A DNA stretch of 50,655 nt, taken from the NCBI GenBank assembly GCA_030536855.1, contig JAUNPK010000021.1, positions 1-50,655 on the forward strand. Reading direction: 5' to 3'. Shown piece after piece: positions 8,872-17,732 of this stretch (positions are counted from its first letter, which is position 1; each line of letters begins with the position of its first letter). This DNA comes from Eubacteriales bacterium. GTDB taxonomy: Bacteria > Bacillota > Clostridia > Lachnospirales > Lachnospiraceae. The notes under the pieces were generated by a model. It had not been told where the DNA came from. It did no database searches and saw only the letters and a list, made by a program, of their open reading frames with translations. The position numbers and the translations under genes were made by a program.

Positions 8872-10545
8872 TTATAAAGACTCATATCTCACATAATCAA
8901 CGGCGATAAAGCCCTCAACATCACCTTTGATTCTGTTGTCATGCATGCAGAACACTCCATTCTTAACTCCTACCCATCGCCCTGCTTTACCATCAAATGA
9001 TACATATTTTGTATAATTATCCCCATCAAAGCTGATTTCCAGTTCAATCTGCTCCAAAGGTACATTTTCAACTGGAATAGACATTTCTGTTCTGGTTATC
9101 CTCTTAACGCATTTTACAGTGTATCTGAAATAAACTGTTTTTAAATCATCCTTAAAGTCAGAAATATCAATCTTAATTTCCTTAACGTCTTCATCTGTGT
9201 ATGACACATCACAATCAAAGTTCTGGGTACCTCTTACAGTACGAATGTAATAACCGTCATTTTTTCTTGCGATTCCTAATGCACCATATTCCATACCCAA
9301 AGACACTGTTCCGGCATAATCACCCTCTTGTAAACCGTTTATATACATTTTAGTTACGCAGGTAAATTCCGGTGACGGCCACTTCTGTAGAAGAAGATTT
9401 CTGTAATCGCCAACCGGTCTTGAATGTGTAGTTCCTACTGCATTTAACCTTATGCAGGAACCATTTTCTTTCTTATGACCTGTTTCATCATTTTTCAAAT
9501 CATACCAGGCAGTGTCAAAGTTAGCGTTCCACTGCCACTGCAGTCCCAGATAATCCTTATCAAATTCATCATCTGTATCAGGTTCACATATAGGATATTT
9601 TGTTGTGTCAGACAATTCTTCCCGGCTCTTTCCAATGTCAGGTTTCCTGTATTCCATAACAGGTTCACCATAATCGTTGCCCTCTTTATTTATACCGATT
9701 ATCGGCCAGTCATTTTCCCAGTGCATCGGCTGAAGATGAATTATTCTTCCTGCGGCATAGACATCCTGAAAATGTATGAACCAGTCTTCTCCTGTGACGG
9801 TGTCCACCCAGGCTCCCTGGTGAGGGCCGTTAACGGTGGAATCCCCCTGCCTTAACACCACTTTGTACTCATAAGGTCCAAATGGATTTTTCGAACGGAG
9901 TACAGTCTGCCATCCTGTCTTAACTCCTCCCGCAGGTGCAAATACATAATACCAGCCATTTCGTTTATACATTTTAGGTCCCTCAATTGTGACCTGATTG
10001 TTGAGATTTCCGTCAAATATTTTCACTTCTTCTCCAATTAATCCCATTCCGTCAGGCTGCATTTGAACAACATGAAGCACACTTTTGTATCCGATACGGC
10101 TCTTGGCAACGCCTGCCACAAGATAAACTTTTCCATCATCATCCCAAAACGGACAAGGATCTATCCAACCGGCTCCGGGTCTTATATTAACAGGCTTACT
10201 CCACTTTCCCCATGGGTCAGTAGTTGTAGTCATATATATACCCTCATCCGGCATTGGAAAACATACATAATATGTTCCCTCATGGAATCTTATTGATGGT
10301 GCCCATACACCGCAGCCATGAATAGGATTTCTGTATCTGAATTCAGGAACATGATCAAGACAATAATTAATCACCTTCCAATTGACCAAATCTTTGGAAT
10401 GAAGAATTGGCAAGGCCGGTGAATTGCTAAAACTTGAGGCTACCATATAATAGTCATCCCCCACTCTTATTGCATCAGGATCCGAATAATCTGCGTAAAG
10501 AATCGGATTACGATAATTTCCATTGCCTAAATCTGCTAACCACAT
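8872..10545 (-). CDS. Glycoside hydrolase family 43 (arabinofuranosidase/xylosidase type)
   Basis: 557 residues from the ATG at 10545, preceded by GGAGG. The N-terminal half is a five-bladed propeller of GH43: YSDPDAIRVGDDYYMVASSF supplies the general-base Asp, GWIDPCPFWDDDGKVYLV the pKa-modulating Asp, and VTIEGPKMYKRNGWYYVF the general-acid Glu. The C-terminal half (from about residue 330) is a beta-sandwich as in xylosidase/arabinofuranosidase members of this family. No signal peptide is visible, so it probably acts in the cytoplasm on imported arabino- or xylo-oligosaccharides, which fits a neighbouring extracellular pectate lyase. Exact substrate cannot be told from sequence. The promoter and an overlapping palindrome lie at 10656-10700. 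Confidence 0.85.
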   Translation of the reverse strand: MWLADLGNGNYRNPILYADYSDPDAIRVGDDYYMVASSFSNSPALPILHSKDLVNWKVINYCLDHVPEFRYRNPIHGCGVWAPSIRFHEGTYYVCFPMPDEGIYMTTTTDPWGKWSKPVNIRPGAGWIDPCPFWDDDGKVYLVAGVAKSRIGYKSVLHVVQMQPDGMGLIGEEVKIFDGNLNNQVTIEGPKMYKRNGWYYVFAPAGGVKTGWQTVLRSKNPFGPYEYKVVLRQGDSTVNGPHQGAWVDTVTGEDWFIHFQDVYAAGRIIHLQPMHWENDWPIIGINKEGNDYGEPVMEYRKPDIGKSREELSDTTKYPICEPDTDDEFDKDYLGLQWQWNANFDTAWYDLKNDETGHKKENGSCIRLNAVGTTHSRPVGDYRNLLLQKWPSPEFTCVTKMYINGLQEGDYAGTVSLGMEYGALGIARKNDGYYIRTVRGTQNFDCDVSYTDEDVKEIKIDISDFKDDLKTVYFRYTVKCVKRITRTEMSIPVENVPLEQIELEISFDGDNYTKYVSFDGKAGRWVGVKNGVFCMHDNRIKGDVEGFIAVDYVRYESL

Positions 10546-10655
10546 GTCAGTACCTCCATTATAAATTAAAATATTCAAATATCCCGGAGTTTACGTATGT
10601 TATATAGATTTTCTGTATTGAATTTCCAAGCTTTGTCACGTAAACATCTATATTA

Positions 10656-10700
10656 TTTATAAGCCATAGCAGGACTTTTGTAAAGTGTATTTACAAAAGT
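10656..10700 (-). promoter_or_regulatory. GH43 promoter overlapped by a perfect palindrome (operator candidate)
   Basis: Minus-strand -35 TTTACA (10684-10679) and -10 TATAAA (10661-10656) are 17 bases apart. The -35 lies in one arm of a perfect 11-bp inverted repeat, ACTTTTGTAAA (10674-10684) and TTTACAAAAGT (10690-10700), five bases apart, as expected of a repressor site. A second inverted pair, GTTTACGT (10589-10596) and ACGTAAAC (10638-10645), sits in the leader. The rest of 10579-10833 shows nothing else clear. Confidence 0.55.
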
Positions 10701-10833
10701 TATCTGTAAACAATTGATAATATATGACGATAATTATTTCAGGGTGTTAAATCACTCTCAAGGGCAAATGCCTTGCCATTCATATTAATGTGTTCATTGC
10801 TGATAAAACATTTTTATGAAAGGTGGAATGCAA

Positions 10834-11997
10834 ATGATAATTTCCAACAGTAACGTGAATATGACTTCTTCACGGTCTTATTCAAAAAAAGACGAATATC
10901 GCACAATAACGAAGCGAAGTAACCTTAATTCAGGAGCTGCAACAATATCCTCCATCACATTTTCCATGGAACTTAAGCAGCAGGAATACTATGCTTCAAA
11001 AGGTTATTCTGCAAGTAAGGACTACCTTCCTTCAGATAACTACAATCCGTACGGACAATTTGTAACAAAGAAATCACAGGAATCCGAGAGGGATAAGTCT
11101 GACTCCGTGAACAGTCCTCAAAATCAGATTAATCAAGTTAATTCCGCGAACAACATATCCGATATGTATGACTCCGTTTCAGAAAGGTTATTCAGATCAC
11201 TTCTTGACCTTATAAAAAAACTGAGATTTAAAGGCACGGAAGATGACAATTATTATTACAATAATCTTCATAAGGGCAGCCAGGATTTGCAGGCAAATAC
11301 TTTATCCCTGACAAACAGTGCAAACACCACTACATGGAACGTATATACCTCATCATCACATTTTACAAAAGAATCAGAGGTAACAACATTTTCCACAACA
11401 GGTACCGCTGTCACAACAGATGGAAGAAATCTTTCCTTTAATCTTGATATGTCAATGTCCCGGGAATTTATGGAATATGAAGAATGTTCTTATGTGACAC
11501 AATACGAAACGCTACTTACAGACCCTCTTGTTATCAATCTGGATTCCAACCCCGTATCCATAAGCGATAAATTCTTTGAATTCGACATTGATAATGACGG
11601 AGAAAAAGAAAATATCCCCCGTATGAATTCTACCAGCGGTTATCTTGCATTTGACAAGAATAATGACGGAATCATTAACAACGGAAGCGAATTATTCGGT
11701 TCCCAAACCGGGGACGGCTTTGGAGAACTGGCAGAATATGACAGTGATAACAACGGATGGATTGACGAAAGTGACGAAATATATGAAAAACTGAAAATAT
11801 GGATTAAGGACGAAGATGGATCGGATAAATTGATAACCTTGAAAGAAGCAGATATCGGTGCTATCTACTTAGGAAAGTCAAAAACACAGTTTGAAATAAA
11901 AGATGACAAGAATTCAACTGTGGGAAGAGTCCGCTCATCAGGAATCTATCTTCATGAAGATGGTAGTGCCGGAACAATCCAACAGGTGGATTTTTAA
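10834..11997 (+). CDS. Acidic EF-hand/dockerin-like calcium-binding protein of unknown role
   Basis: About 387 residues from the ATG at 10834 (AAAGGTGG seven bases upstream); two earlier in-frame ATGs overlap that site. The first 130 residues are Ser/Asn/Tyr-rich (MIISNSNVNMTSS). The C-terminal third contains several Asp/Asn loops of calcium-binding type: FDIDNDGEKEN, FDKNNDGIINNGSELFG, YDSDNNGWIDESDE. It closes with SSGIYLHEDGSAGTIQQVD. This arrangement recurs in a conserved but unnamed family of anaerobic Firmicutes. There is no signal peptide. It is transcribed away from GH43 and stands alone. I do not assign a function. Confidence 0.6.
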   Translation: MIISNSNVNMTSSRSYSKKDEYRTITKRSNLNSGAATISSITFSMELKQQEYYASKGYSASKDYLPSDNYNPYGQFVTKKSQESERDKSDSVNSPQNQINQVNSANNISDMYDSVSERLFRSLLDLIKKLRFKGTEDDNYYYNNLHKGSQDLQANTLSLTNSANTTTWNVYTSSSHFTKESEVTTFSTTGTAVTTDGRNLSFNLDMSMSREFMEYEECSYVTQYETLLTDPLVINLDSNPVSISDKFFEFDIDNDGEKENIPRMNSTSGYLAFDKNNDGIINNGSELFGSQTGDGFGELAEYDSDNNGWIDESDEIYEKLKIWIKDEDGSDKLITLKEADIGAIYLGKSKTQFEIKDDKNSTVGRVRSSGIYLHEDGSAGTIQQVDF

Positions 11998-12082
11998 AAA
12001 TATCTTGCAATTTATTGGTATATATTATATATTATTAATATATTAAATTGTTAAATGCTATAGCAAGAACATTAATAAGGTG

Positions 12083-12163
12083 ATTACAAGCTATATACAA
12101 TCTTGATTTATTATATTTGTAGTCATTACATTTTAATTTAATCAGGATTGTATGTAGCTGTAT
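12083..12163. repeat. Long imperfect hairpin in the gap after the EF-hand-like gene
   Basis: Arms 12085-12107 and 12140-12162 are complementary at about 20 of 23 positions (core ATACAATC versus GATTGTAT). The enclosed 32 bases are AT-rich. No run of T follows directly, so it is not a convincing terminator; it may be a decayed mobile-element fragment. The rest of 11998-12266 is AT-rich and empty. Confidence 0.5.
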
Positions 12164-12266
12164 ATTAGATTCTCATTTTTTGCAAACTGTTTTCGTGCAG
12201 GACATTGAGTGTCCCTGATAATCCCCTGTTATCGCACTACAATTTATGGATAAATTACTACGTTAC

Positions 12267-12296
12267 AGGAGGAAATTTGCCTATTGGAAGAATTTA
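12267..12296 (+). pseudogene. 30-bp relic of an Rpn gene 5' end
   Basis: These 30 bases are identical to the ribosome-binding site, TTG start and first codons of the Rpn pseudogene near base 660-690 (opposite strand): AGGAGGAAATTTGCC, then TATTGGAAGAATTTA. Similarity stops abruptly on both sides. Its last three bases supply the stop codon of the convergent SseB-like gene. Confidence 0.8.
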
Positions 12297-13247
12297 TCCT
12301 TTTGCAATCTTCTTAAGTGTATCAATTGGCATAAAGTAGCTTATTCCCAAAGCGTTGAAAATTACGCCGCTGGCAGAAAGCTCTTCAACTGAGCTTACAA
12401 GCTCGCTGAAAGTGTAAAGCATATTCTCGTGATGTCCCTCATAGCACTTATCCATTTCGAAACCATCAGTGAATGCAGGAATTGCAATAACCTGTTCCCC
12501 TTCTTTATGCTCAACTCTCTCAGTAACATCAATAAAATGATGAGCAATTGAAATTTCATCATCTGTTTCTTCTTTAACACAAGGTACCATAAATTCAGCA
12601 TTTTTCATTGATGCTAACATAAGTGATTCTCTCGTACTCAAAATATCATTAATACCATCTATACTCTTTTTTCTGAATTCCTGGAAATAAGAAATCATGG
12701 CATTCTGAAATCCCGGGTTTGTAATATATTCATCATCAAAGAATTCATCATAAGATGCAAAATCTTCTCTTGGAATTGAATACATCTTTTTGTCACCATC
12801 AGTTACTCTCACATTTTTATATCCGTTACGATACATATGACTTATTTCATGCATAAGAGTACTTCCGTCTTCACCTCCCATAGATACAGCATATCCGCTT
12901 TTTTCTAATTTTTCAGATATTTTAGCTGTATTAGAAGGATTATAAACTAAAATTAAATCGTCATCTAACATATAAGGATATGATGTTGTATCACTATAAA
13001 CAACCCAAAGATGTTCTTCCTGTTTAAGCTTATCTACCAATACCTTTCTATAAATATTTTCAGCTGTTGAAAAATACTGATAGTCATTACTACTGTTTCT
13101 TTCTTTAGCTTGATTCTTAAGTGCCGGAAGCACCTGAGTCATAACTGAAACTGCGTCATCCAAAGATAACTTTTCCATCATAGATATTCCTTTGTCATCA
13201 TCTTTCATGATATGTCTTACAATATCCTGTGTTCTTGTCTGATCCAT
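12294..13247 (-). CDS. SseB-like domain protein
   Basis: 317 residues. The C-terminal 110 residues (ESLMLASMKNAEFMVPC, IAIPAFTDGFEMDKCYEG, ALGISYFMPIDTLKKI) follow the plan of the SseB N-terminal domain: small-residue helix, then PAFTD strand, then a final NP/PIDTL-like helix. The N-terminal two thirds resemble nothing I recognise and lack signal peptide or membrane helices. An HEISH string occurs at about residue 133, but without other peptidase features. The last codons and stop fall in an Rpn relic (12267-12296), so the native C-terminus may have been altered. SseB-type proteins in Firmicutes have no settled role. Confidence 0.5.
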   Translation of the reverse strand: MDQTRTQDIVRHIMKDDDKGISMMEKLSLDDAVSVMTQVLPALKNQAKERNSSNDYQYFSTAENIYRKVLVDKLKQEEHLWVVYSDTTSYPYMLDDDLILVYNPSNTAKISEKLEKSGYAVSMGGEDGSTLMHEISHMYRNGYKNVRVTDGDKKMYSIPREDFASYDEFFDDEYITNPGFQNAMISYFQEFRKKSIDGINDILSTRESLMLASMKNAEFMVPCVKEETDDEISIAHHFIDVTERVEHKEGEQVIAIPAFTDGFEMDKCYEGHHENMLYTFSELVSSVEELSASGVIFNALGISYFMPIDTLKKIAKG

Positions 13248-13312
13248 TATCCTTTTCCCTGTTGCTTTCGCATCCCTTTCTGATTAATTTAGTATTTCTT
13301 TAAAAGATTTAT

Positions 13313-14410
13313 TTAGTATTCTTTAAAATACACACCAACGGAACTTACTTCCTTAGTTTTGGTGAGTGCTAAAGAGCATATCAGTCTTGCCTTAACCGGA
13401 GAAAGATCTGTTGTTATTACTGAAAATGAATTACCGGAATAATCGTAGGAAACTGCATTTTCCACGGTAGCTCCTGTCACCACAACCGGCAATGATTTTG
13501 AACTGTCCTTAACAATTGAGGAAACCCCTGAAGACAAGCTTCCGTCCGATGTTGAAGGTACAAGCACAATACCGTCACTTAAAACTTCAAGTTTCTCATA
13601 CACACTTCCATCATTTCCTACATAATCATACAAAATGCTCACATATGGTAAATCTTTACTTGATGTAATATCAAATTCTGAAGTTGAATTATGCTTTTTA
13701 TTAGAAGAATAACTATATGTCACTATTGGATTGTCAGTGTTGTTGTCACTTAAAGTGCCCATTAAGCCCTTATTATTCTTAATTCCTGTAAGAACCTCAG
13801 CCGAAAAATCTCTTGGACAGTAAAGGTTCCTGTTAACAAGAATCATTGTTCCTTTATTAGCTGAACTGTTATTAACAGCAACCGAAACAGCATCCCTAAC
13901 GGCAGTATCTAAAGAGTATCCCCGCATATCTTCCGGAATAACTATGACAGGCTTGTCATTTTTCACTGTTAAATATAAAAAATATGATATTTCCTCAAGA
14001 TTAGCACTTTTACATGTCAATATTAGTGATGATGTGGCAGAATCTGAAAGAATCTCAGAGACTTTATTTGAAACAGTGATTAAATCGCTAACTTCCTTAT
14101 TGTCAATTGTCTGCTGTGCTAACTCAACATTAGCTATCTTACTGTAATCTTCTGTCTTAATCAAATCATTTACATTACCATAAGTACCAAGAATTACTGT
14201 CTTAGTGCTGTTTGAATTATTTGAATTTGAAGCACCACCTGATTGTATATTTTCAGAAGAATTATTGTCCTGTTCTTCTGCTATTTCATTTTCTGCATTA
14301 TTATCATGTTCCATCATGAATCTCAGAGGGTTTTCATATCTCTGACATCCCGAGAAACATACAAGTACAATTGTAAGCACAGATATTACTAATACTTTTT
14401 TGTTATTCAT
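13313..14410 (-). CDS. Lipoprotein with degenerate type II L-asparaginase fold (pseudoenzyme)
   Basis: 365 residues from the ATG at 14410. It has a lipoprotein signal ending FSGC (Cys22) and a Ser/Asn-rich linker to about residue 68, followed by a full-length asparaginase II fold. ISYFLYLTVKNDKPV aligns with E. coli AnsB AYFLDLTVKCDKPV, KKHNSTSEFDI with RKHTSDTPFDV, VTGATVENA with PTGATTQDA, and KARLICSLALTKTK with KARVLLQLALTQTK. Catalytic motifs are gone: the TGGTI loop reads TYGNV (Thr12 equivalent is Asn79), and THGTDT reads TCKSAN (Thr89 and Asp90 equivalents are Ser135 and Ala136). The Lys162 equivalent (Lys239) remains. Hydrolysis is therefore unlikely; a binding or sensing role on the cell surface is an inference. 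It lies downstream of carAB but behind a hairpin. Confidence 0.8.
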   Translation of the reverse strand: MNNKKVLVISVLTIVLVCFSGCQRYENPLRFMMEHDNNAENEIAEEQDNNSSENIQSGGASNSNNSNSTKTVILGTYGNVNDLIKTEDYSKIANVELAQQTIDNKEVSDLITVSNKVSEILSDSATSSLILTCKSANLEEISYFLYLTVKNDKPVIVIPEDMRGYSLDTAVRDAVSVAVNNSSANKGTMILVNRNLYCPRDFSAEVLTGIKNNKGLMGTLSDNNTDNPIVTYSYSSNKKHNSTSEFDITSSKDLPYVSILYDYVGNDGSVYEKLEVLSDGIVLVPSTSDGSLSSGVSSIVKDSSKSLPVVVTGATVENAVSYDYSGNSFSVITTDLSPVKARLICSLALTKTKEVSSVGVYFKEY

Positions 14411-14461
14411 TAATAATAAATTCCTTTCCATTAAAGAACAGAATGTGTATAAAACTAAGCA

Positions 14462-14494
14462 AGGCAGGAATTTCTTAATCGGAAACTCCTGCCT
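14462..14494 (-). terminator. Hairpin after carB
   Basis: AGGCAGGA (14462-14469) pairs with TCCTGCCT (14487-14494), extended by GAAA/TTTC. The following minus-strand sequence is only moderately T-rich (AGTTTTATA), so termination may be partial and some readthrough into the asparaginase-like gene is possible. Confidence 0.55.
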
Positions 14495-14512
14495 GTTAGA
14501 AATCAATTACAA

Positions 14513-17500
14513 TTATAACCCTCTGTTATCAATCTTTGCAATATCTATTATTGAAAGTTCTTCATTATTGAATGCATGTTCAAGACTTGATATAAGAGCA
14601 TGTGCTGTATCAAGGCTTGTAAGGCAGTGCACTCCTGTTTCAATAGCATAACGTCTGATGATAAAACCATCTCTGGCTCTCTCAATACCATTCTCAGGAG
14701 TATCAATTATAAGGTCAATCTTATGCTCTAATATAAGATCAAGAAGTGTAGGTGCTTCCTGTCCAACCTTATTTACCTGAATTGCATGAACACCATGCTC
14801 CTTCAATACCTTTGCAGTTCCTCTTGATGCATATACCTTGTATCCCAGTGCTTCAAATCTTCTTGCGATATCAACACCGTCTTCCTTATCTGCATCAGCA
14901 AGAGTCATAATAATCTGCTTATGCTTTGGAAGTCTGATTCCTGCTCCCTCAAATGCTTTATATAACGCTTCATCGAAGTTCTCAGATATACCAAGGCACT
15001 CACCTGTAGATTTCATCTCAGGTCCCATAGTGATATCTGCACCTCTGATTTTCTCAAATGAGAATACAGGCATTTTAATTGCATAGTAATCTGCTGCCTT
15101 CTGAAGTCCCGGCTTATATCCCAAATCTTTTATCTTGCTTCCTGTTATAACCTTGGTTGCCAGCTTAACAATCGGAATACCCGTTACCTTACTGATATAT
15201 GGTACTGTACGGCTTGAACGTGGATTAACTTCAATAACATAAACCTGATCATTATACACAATAAATTGAATATTAATCATACCCTTTACATGAAGTGCTC
15301 TTGCAAGTCTTCCTGTATAATCTTCAATCATATCCACAATCTTTGGTGTGATTGACTTTGCAGGATATACTGAAATACTGTCACCTGAGTGAATACCTGC
15401 TCTCTCAATATGCTCCATAATACCAGGTATAAGAATATCTTCGCCATCGCATACCGCATCAACTTCAATCTCTTTACCCATAAGGTATTTATCTACAAGG
15501 ATTGGGTGATCCTGCTTAATTCTGTTAATGATATTCATGAATTCAATAACATCATCATCAGATACGGCAATCTGCATACCCTGTCCACCAAGTACATAAG
15601 AAGGGCGAACAAGTACAGGATATCCTAATTCATTGGCCGCCTTAAGTGCTTCCTCAACAGTAAATACTGTCTGCCCCTTTGCTCTTGGTATCTGAGTCTT
15701 TTCAAGGATTTCATCAAATAATTCTCTATCCTCAGCGGCGTCAACATCTTCTGCTTTGGTTCCAAGAATAGGTACACCCATCTTCATAAGAGCTTCTGTT
15801 AACTTAATAGCCGTCTGTCCACCAAACTGAACAACAGCTCCATCCGGTTTTTCAAATTCAACAATTGACTCCACATCTTCTGCTGTAAGAGGTTCAAAAT
15901 AAAGCTTATCGGCAATATCAAAGTCTGTTGAAACAGTCTCCGGATTGTTATTAATGATAACCGTCTCATAGCCCTCATTTTTGAAAGCCCATGTACAATG
16001 AACTGAACAGAAGTCAAATTCAATACCCTGACCGATTCTGATAGGACCGGAACCAAGTACTAATACCTTCTTCTTATCATGTGTCTCTGTTGCTTCATTC
16101 TCGCTTCCAAATACAGAATAGTAATATGGTGTTGTTGCTGAGAACTCTGCGGCACATGTATCAACCATCTTAAATGCTGCATGAATGTTGTATTTATTAC
16201 GTAATTCCTTGATTTCTCTTTCTGTATGACCGGTAAGATCTCCAATTACGTTATCAGGGAATTCAATTCTCTTAGCCTCACGAAGAAGTTCCTCTGTAAG
16301 AGGTCCTGTCTTTAAGGCATTTTCCATCTCAACAATAATGGCAAGCTTATCAATAAACCATCTGTCAATCTTAGTGATATCATGCATTACAGCAGGGTCA
16401 ATACCTCTTCTTAATCCTTCTGCAATCTTCCATATTCTTCTGTCATCTACAACTGCAAGATCTTCAAGAAGCTCATCATCTGTAAGTCCTGTGAAATCAT
16501 AAGACATAAGACTGTCAACATGCTGTTCCAATGAACGAATAGCCTTCATAAGACCACCCTCGAAGTTATCAGAAATACTCATAACCTCGCCGGTTGCCTT
16601 CATCTGTGTTGTAAGTGTTCTCTTAGCTGAAATAAACTTATCAAACGGAAGTCTTGGAATTTTAACAACACAATAATCAAGTGCAGGCTCGAAGCTGGCA
16701 TACGTCTTTCCTGTTACCGCATTTTTAATTTCATCAAGTGTATATCCCAAAGCTATCTTAGCAGCAACCTTGGCAATAGGGTAACCTGTCGCTTTAGATG
16801 CAAGGGCTGAAGAACGGCTTACACGAGGATTTACTTCGATTACACAATATTCAAAGCTGTCAGGATGAAGTGCATACTGAACGTTACATCCACCTGTAAT
16901 TCCCAATTCATCAATGATATTAAGTGCAGAAGTTCTAAGCATCTGATACTCTTTATCAGAAAGCGTCTGTGAAGGAGCCACTACAATACTGTCACCAGTA
17001 TGAACGCCTACAGGGTCAATATTTTCCATATTACAGATAGTGATGCATGTACCATTGCTGTCACGCATTACTTCGTATTCTATTTCCTTCCATCCTGCGA
17101 TACAACGCTCAACCAGTACTTCCCCAACTCTTGAAAGTCTGAGACCGTTCTCCAGAATTTCCCTTAACTCCTGTACGTTGTGTGCGATACCACCGCCACT
17201 TCCTCCAAGGGTATAAGCAGGACGAAGAACTACCGGATATCCAATTTTCTGAGCAAATGCTTCTCCATCCTCAACATTGTTAACAACAAGAGAAGCTGCA
17301 CAAGGTTCGCCAATCTTCTCCATTGTTTCCTTAAACATAAGTCTGTCTTCAGCTTTCTTGATTGTAAGAGCTGTTGTACCTATAAGGTTAACGCCCTGTT
17401 CTTCAAGAAATCCTGTTTCTGCAATTTCCATTGCAAGGTTAAGTCCAGCCTGTCCACCAAGTGTAGGCAGAATACTGTCCGGCTTCTCCTTAAGAATAAT

Positions 17501-17728
17501 CTGCTTTAATGCCTCAACTGTTAAAGGCTCGATATATACCTGATCTGCAATATCTTTATCTGTCATGATTGTGGCAGGATTAGAATTTACAAGACATACC
17601 TCTATTCCTTCTTCTTTAAGAGAACGACAAGCCTGTGTTCCGGCATAATCAAACTCAGCTGCCTGTCCTATTACAATTGGACCTGAACCAATTACTAAAA
17701 CTTTCTTTATATTAGGATTCTTTGGCAT
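14513..17728 (-). CDS. carB: Carbamoyl-phosphate synthase large subunit
   Basis: 1,071 residues, the usual length. It makes carbamoyl phosphate from ammonia delivered by CarA, bicarbonate and two ATP, feeding pyrimidine and arginine synthesis in the cytoplasm. Two homologous ATP-grasp halves are visible, each opening with a VLVIGSGPIVIGQ / VLVLGSGPIRIGQ nucleotide-binding loop and containing GGSGGGIA or GGQGMQIA lid motifs and the VIEVNPR(V/S)SR strand. The C-terminal 130 residues form the MGS-like allosteric domain, where UMP or other effectors would bind. The start lies four bases after the carA stop, so the two are translationally coupled. No frameshift or missing motif is seen. Confidence 0.97.
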   Translation of the reverse strand: MPKNPNIKKVLVIGSGPIVIGQAAEFDYAGTQACRSLKEEGIEVCLVNSNPATIMTDKDIADQVYIEPLTVEALKQIILKEKPDSILPTLGGQAGLNLAMEIAETGFLEEQGVNLIGTTALTIKKAEDRLMFKETMEKIGEPCAASLVVNNVEDGEAFAQKIGYPVVLRPAYTLGGSGGGIAHNVQELREILENGLRLSRVGEVLVERCIAGWKEIEYEVMRDSNGTCITICNMENIDPVGVHTGDSIVVAPSQTLSDKEYQMLRTSALNIIDELGITGGCNVQYALHPDSFEYCVIEVNPRVSRSSALASKATGYPIAKVAAKIALGYTLDEIKNAVTGKTYASFEPALDYCVVKIPRLPFDKFISAKRTLTTQMKATGEVMSISDNFEGGLMKAIRSLEQHVDSLMSYDFTGLTDDELLEDLAVVDDRRIWKIAEGLRRGIDPAVMHDITKIDRWFIDKLAIIVEMENALKTGPLTEELLREAKRIEFPDNVIGDLTGHTEREIKELRNKYNIHAAFKMVDTCAAEFSATTPYYYSVFGSENEATETHDKKKVLVLGSGPIRIGQGIEFDFCSVHCTWAFKNEGYETVIINNNPETVSTDFDIADKLYFEPLTAEDVESIVEFEKPDGAVVQFGGQTAIKLTEALMKMGVPILGTKAEDVDAAEDRELFDEILEKTQIPRAKGQTVFTVEEALKAANELGYPVLVRPSYVLGGQGMQIAVSDDDVIEFMNIINRIKQDHPILVDKYLMGKEIEVDAVCDGEDILIPGIMEHIERAGIHSGDSISVYPAKSITPKIVDMIEDYTGRLARALHVKGMINIQFIVYNDQVYVIEVNPRSSRTVPYISKVTGIPIVKLATKVITGSKIKDLGYKPGLQKAADYYAIKMPVFSFEKIRGADITMGPEMKSTGECLGISENFDEALYKAFEGAGIRLPKHKQIIMTLADADKEDGVDIARRFEALGYKVYASRGTAKVLKEHGVHAIQVNKVGQEAPTLLDLILEHKIDLIIDTPENGIERARDGFIIRRYAIETGVHCLTSLDTAHALISSLEHAFNNEELSIIDIAKIDNRGL

Positions 17729-17732
17729 TGTC

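Noticed and set aside
11998-12082. Terminator for the EF-hand-like gene
   Set aside because: Only AT-rich weak pairings (TCTTGC/GCAAGA far apart); nothing convincing.
12840-12860. HExxH metallopeptidase in the SseB-like protein
   Set aside because: The HEISH string has no third ligand or fold support and lies outside any peptidase-like context.
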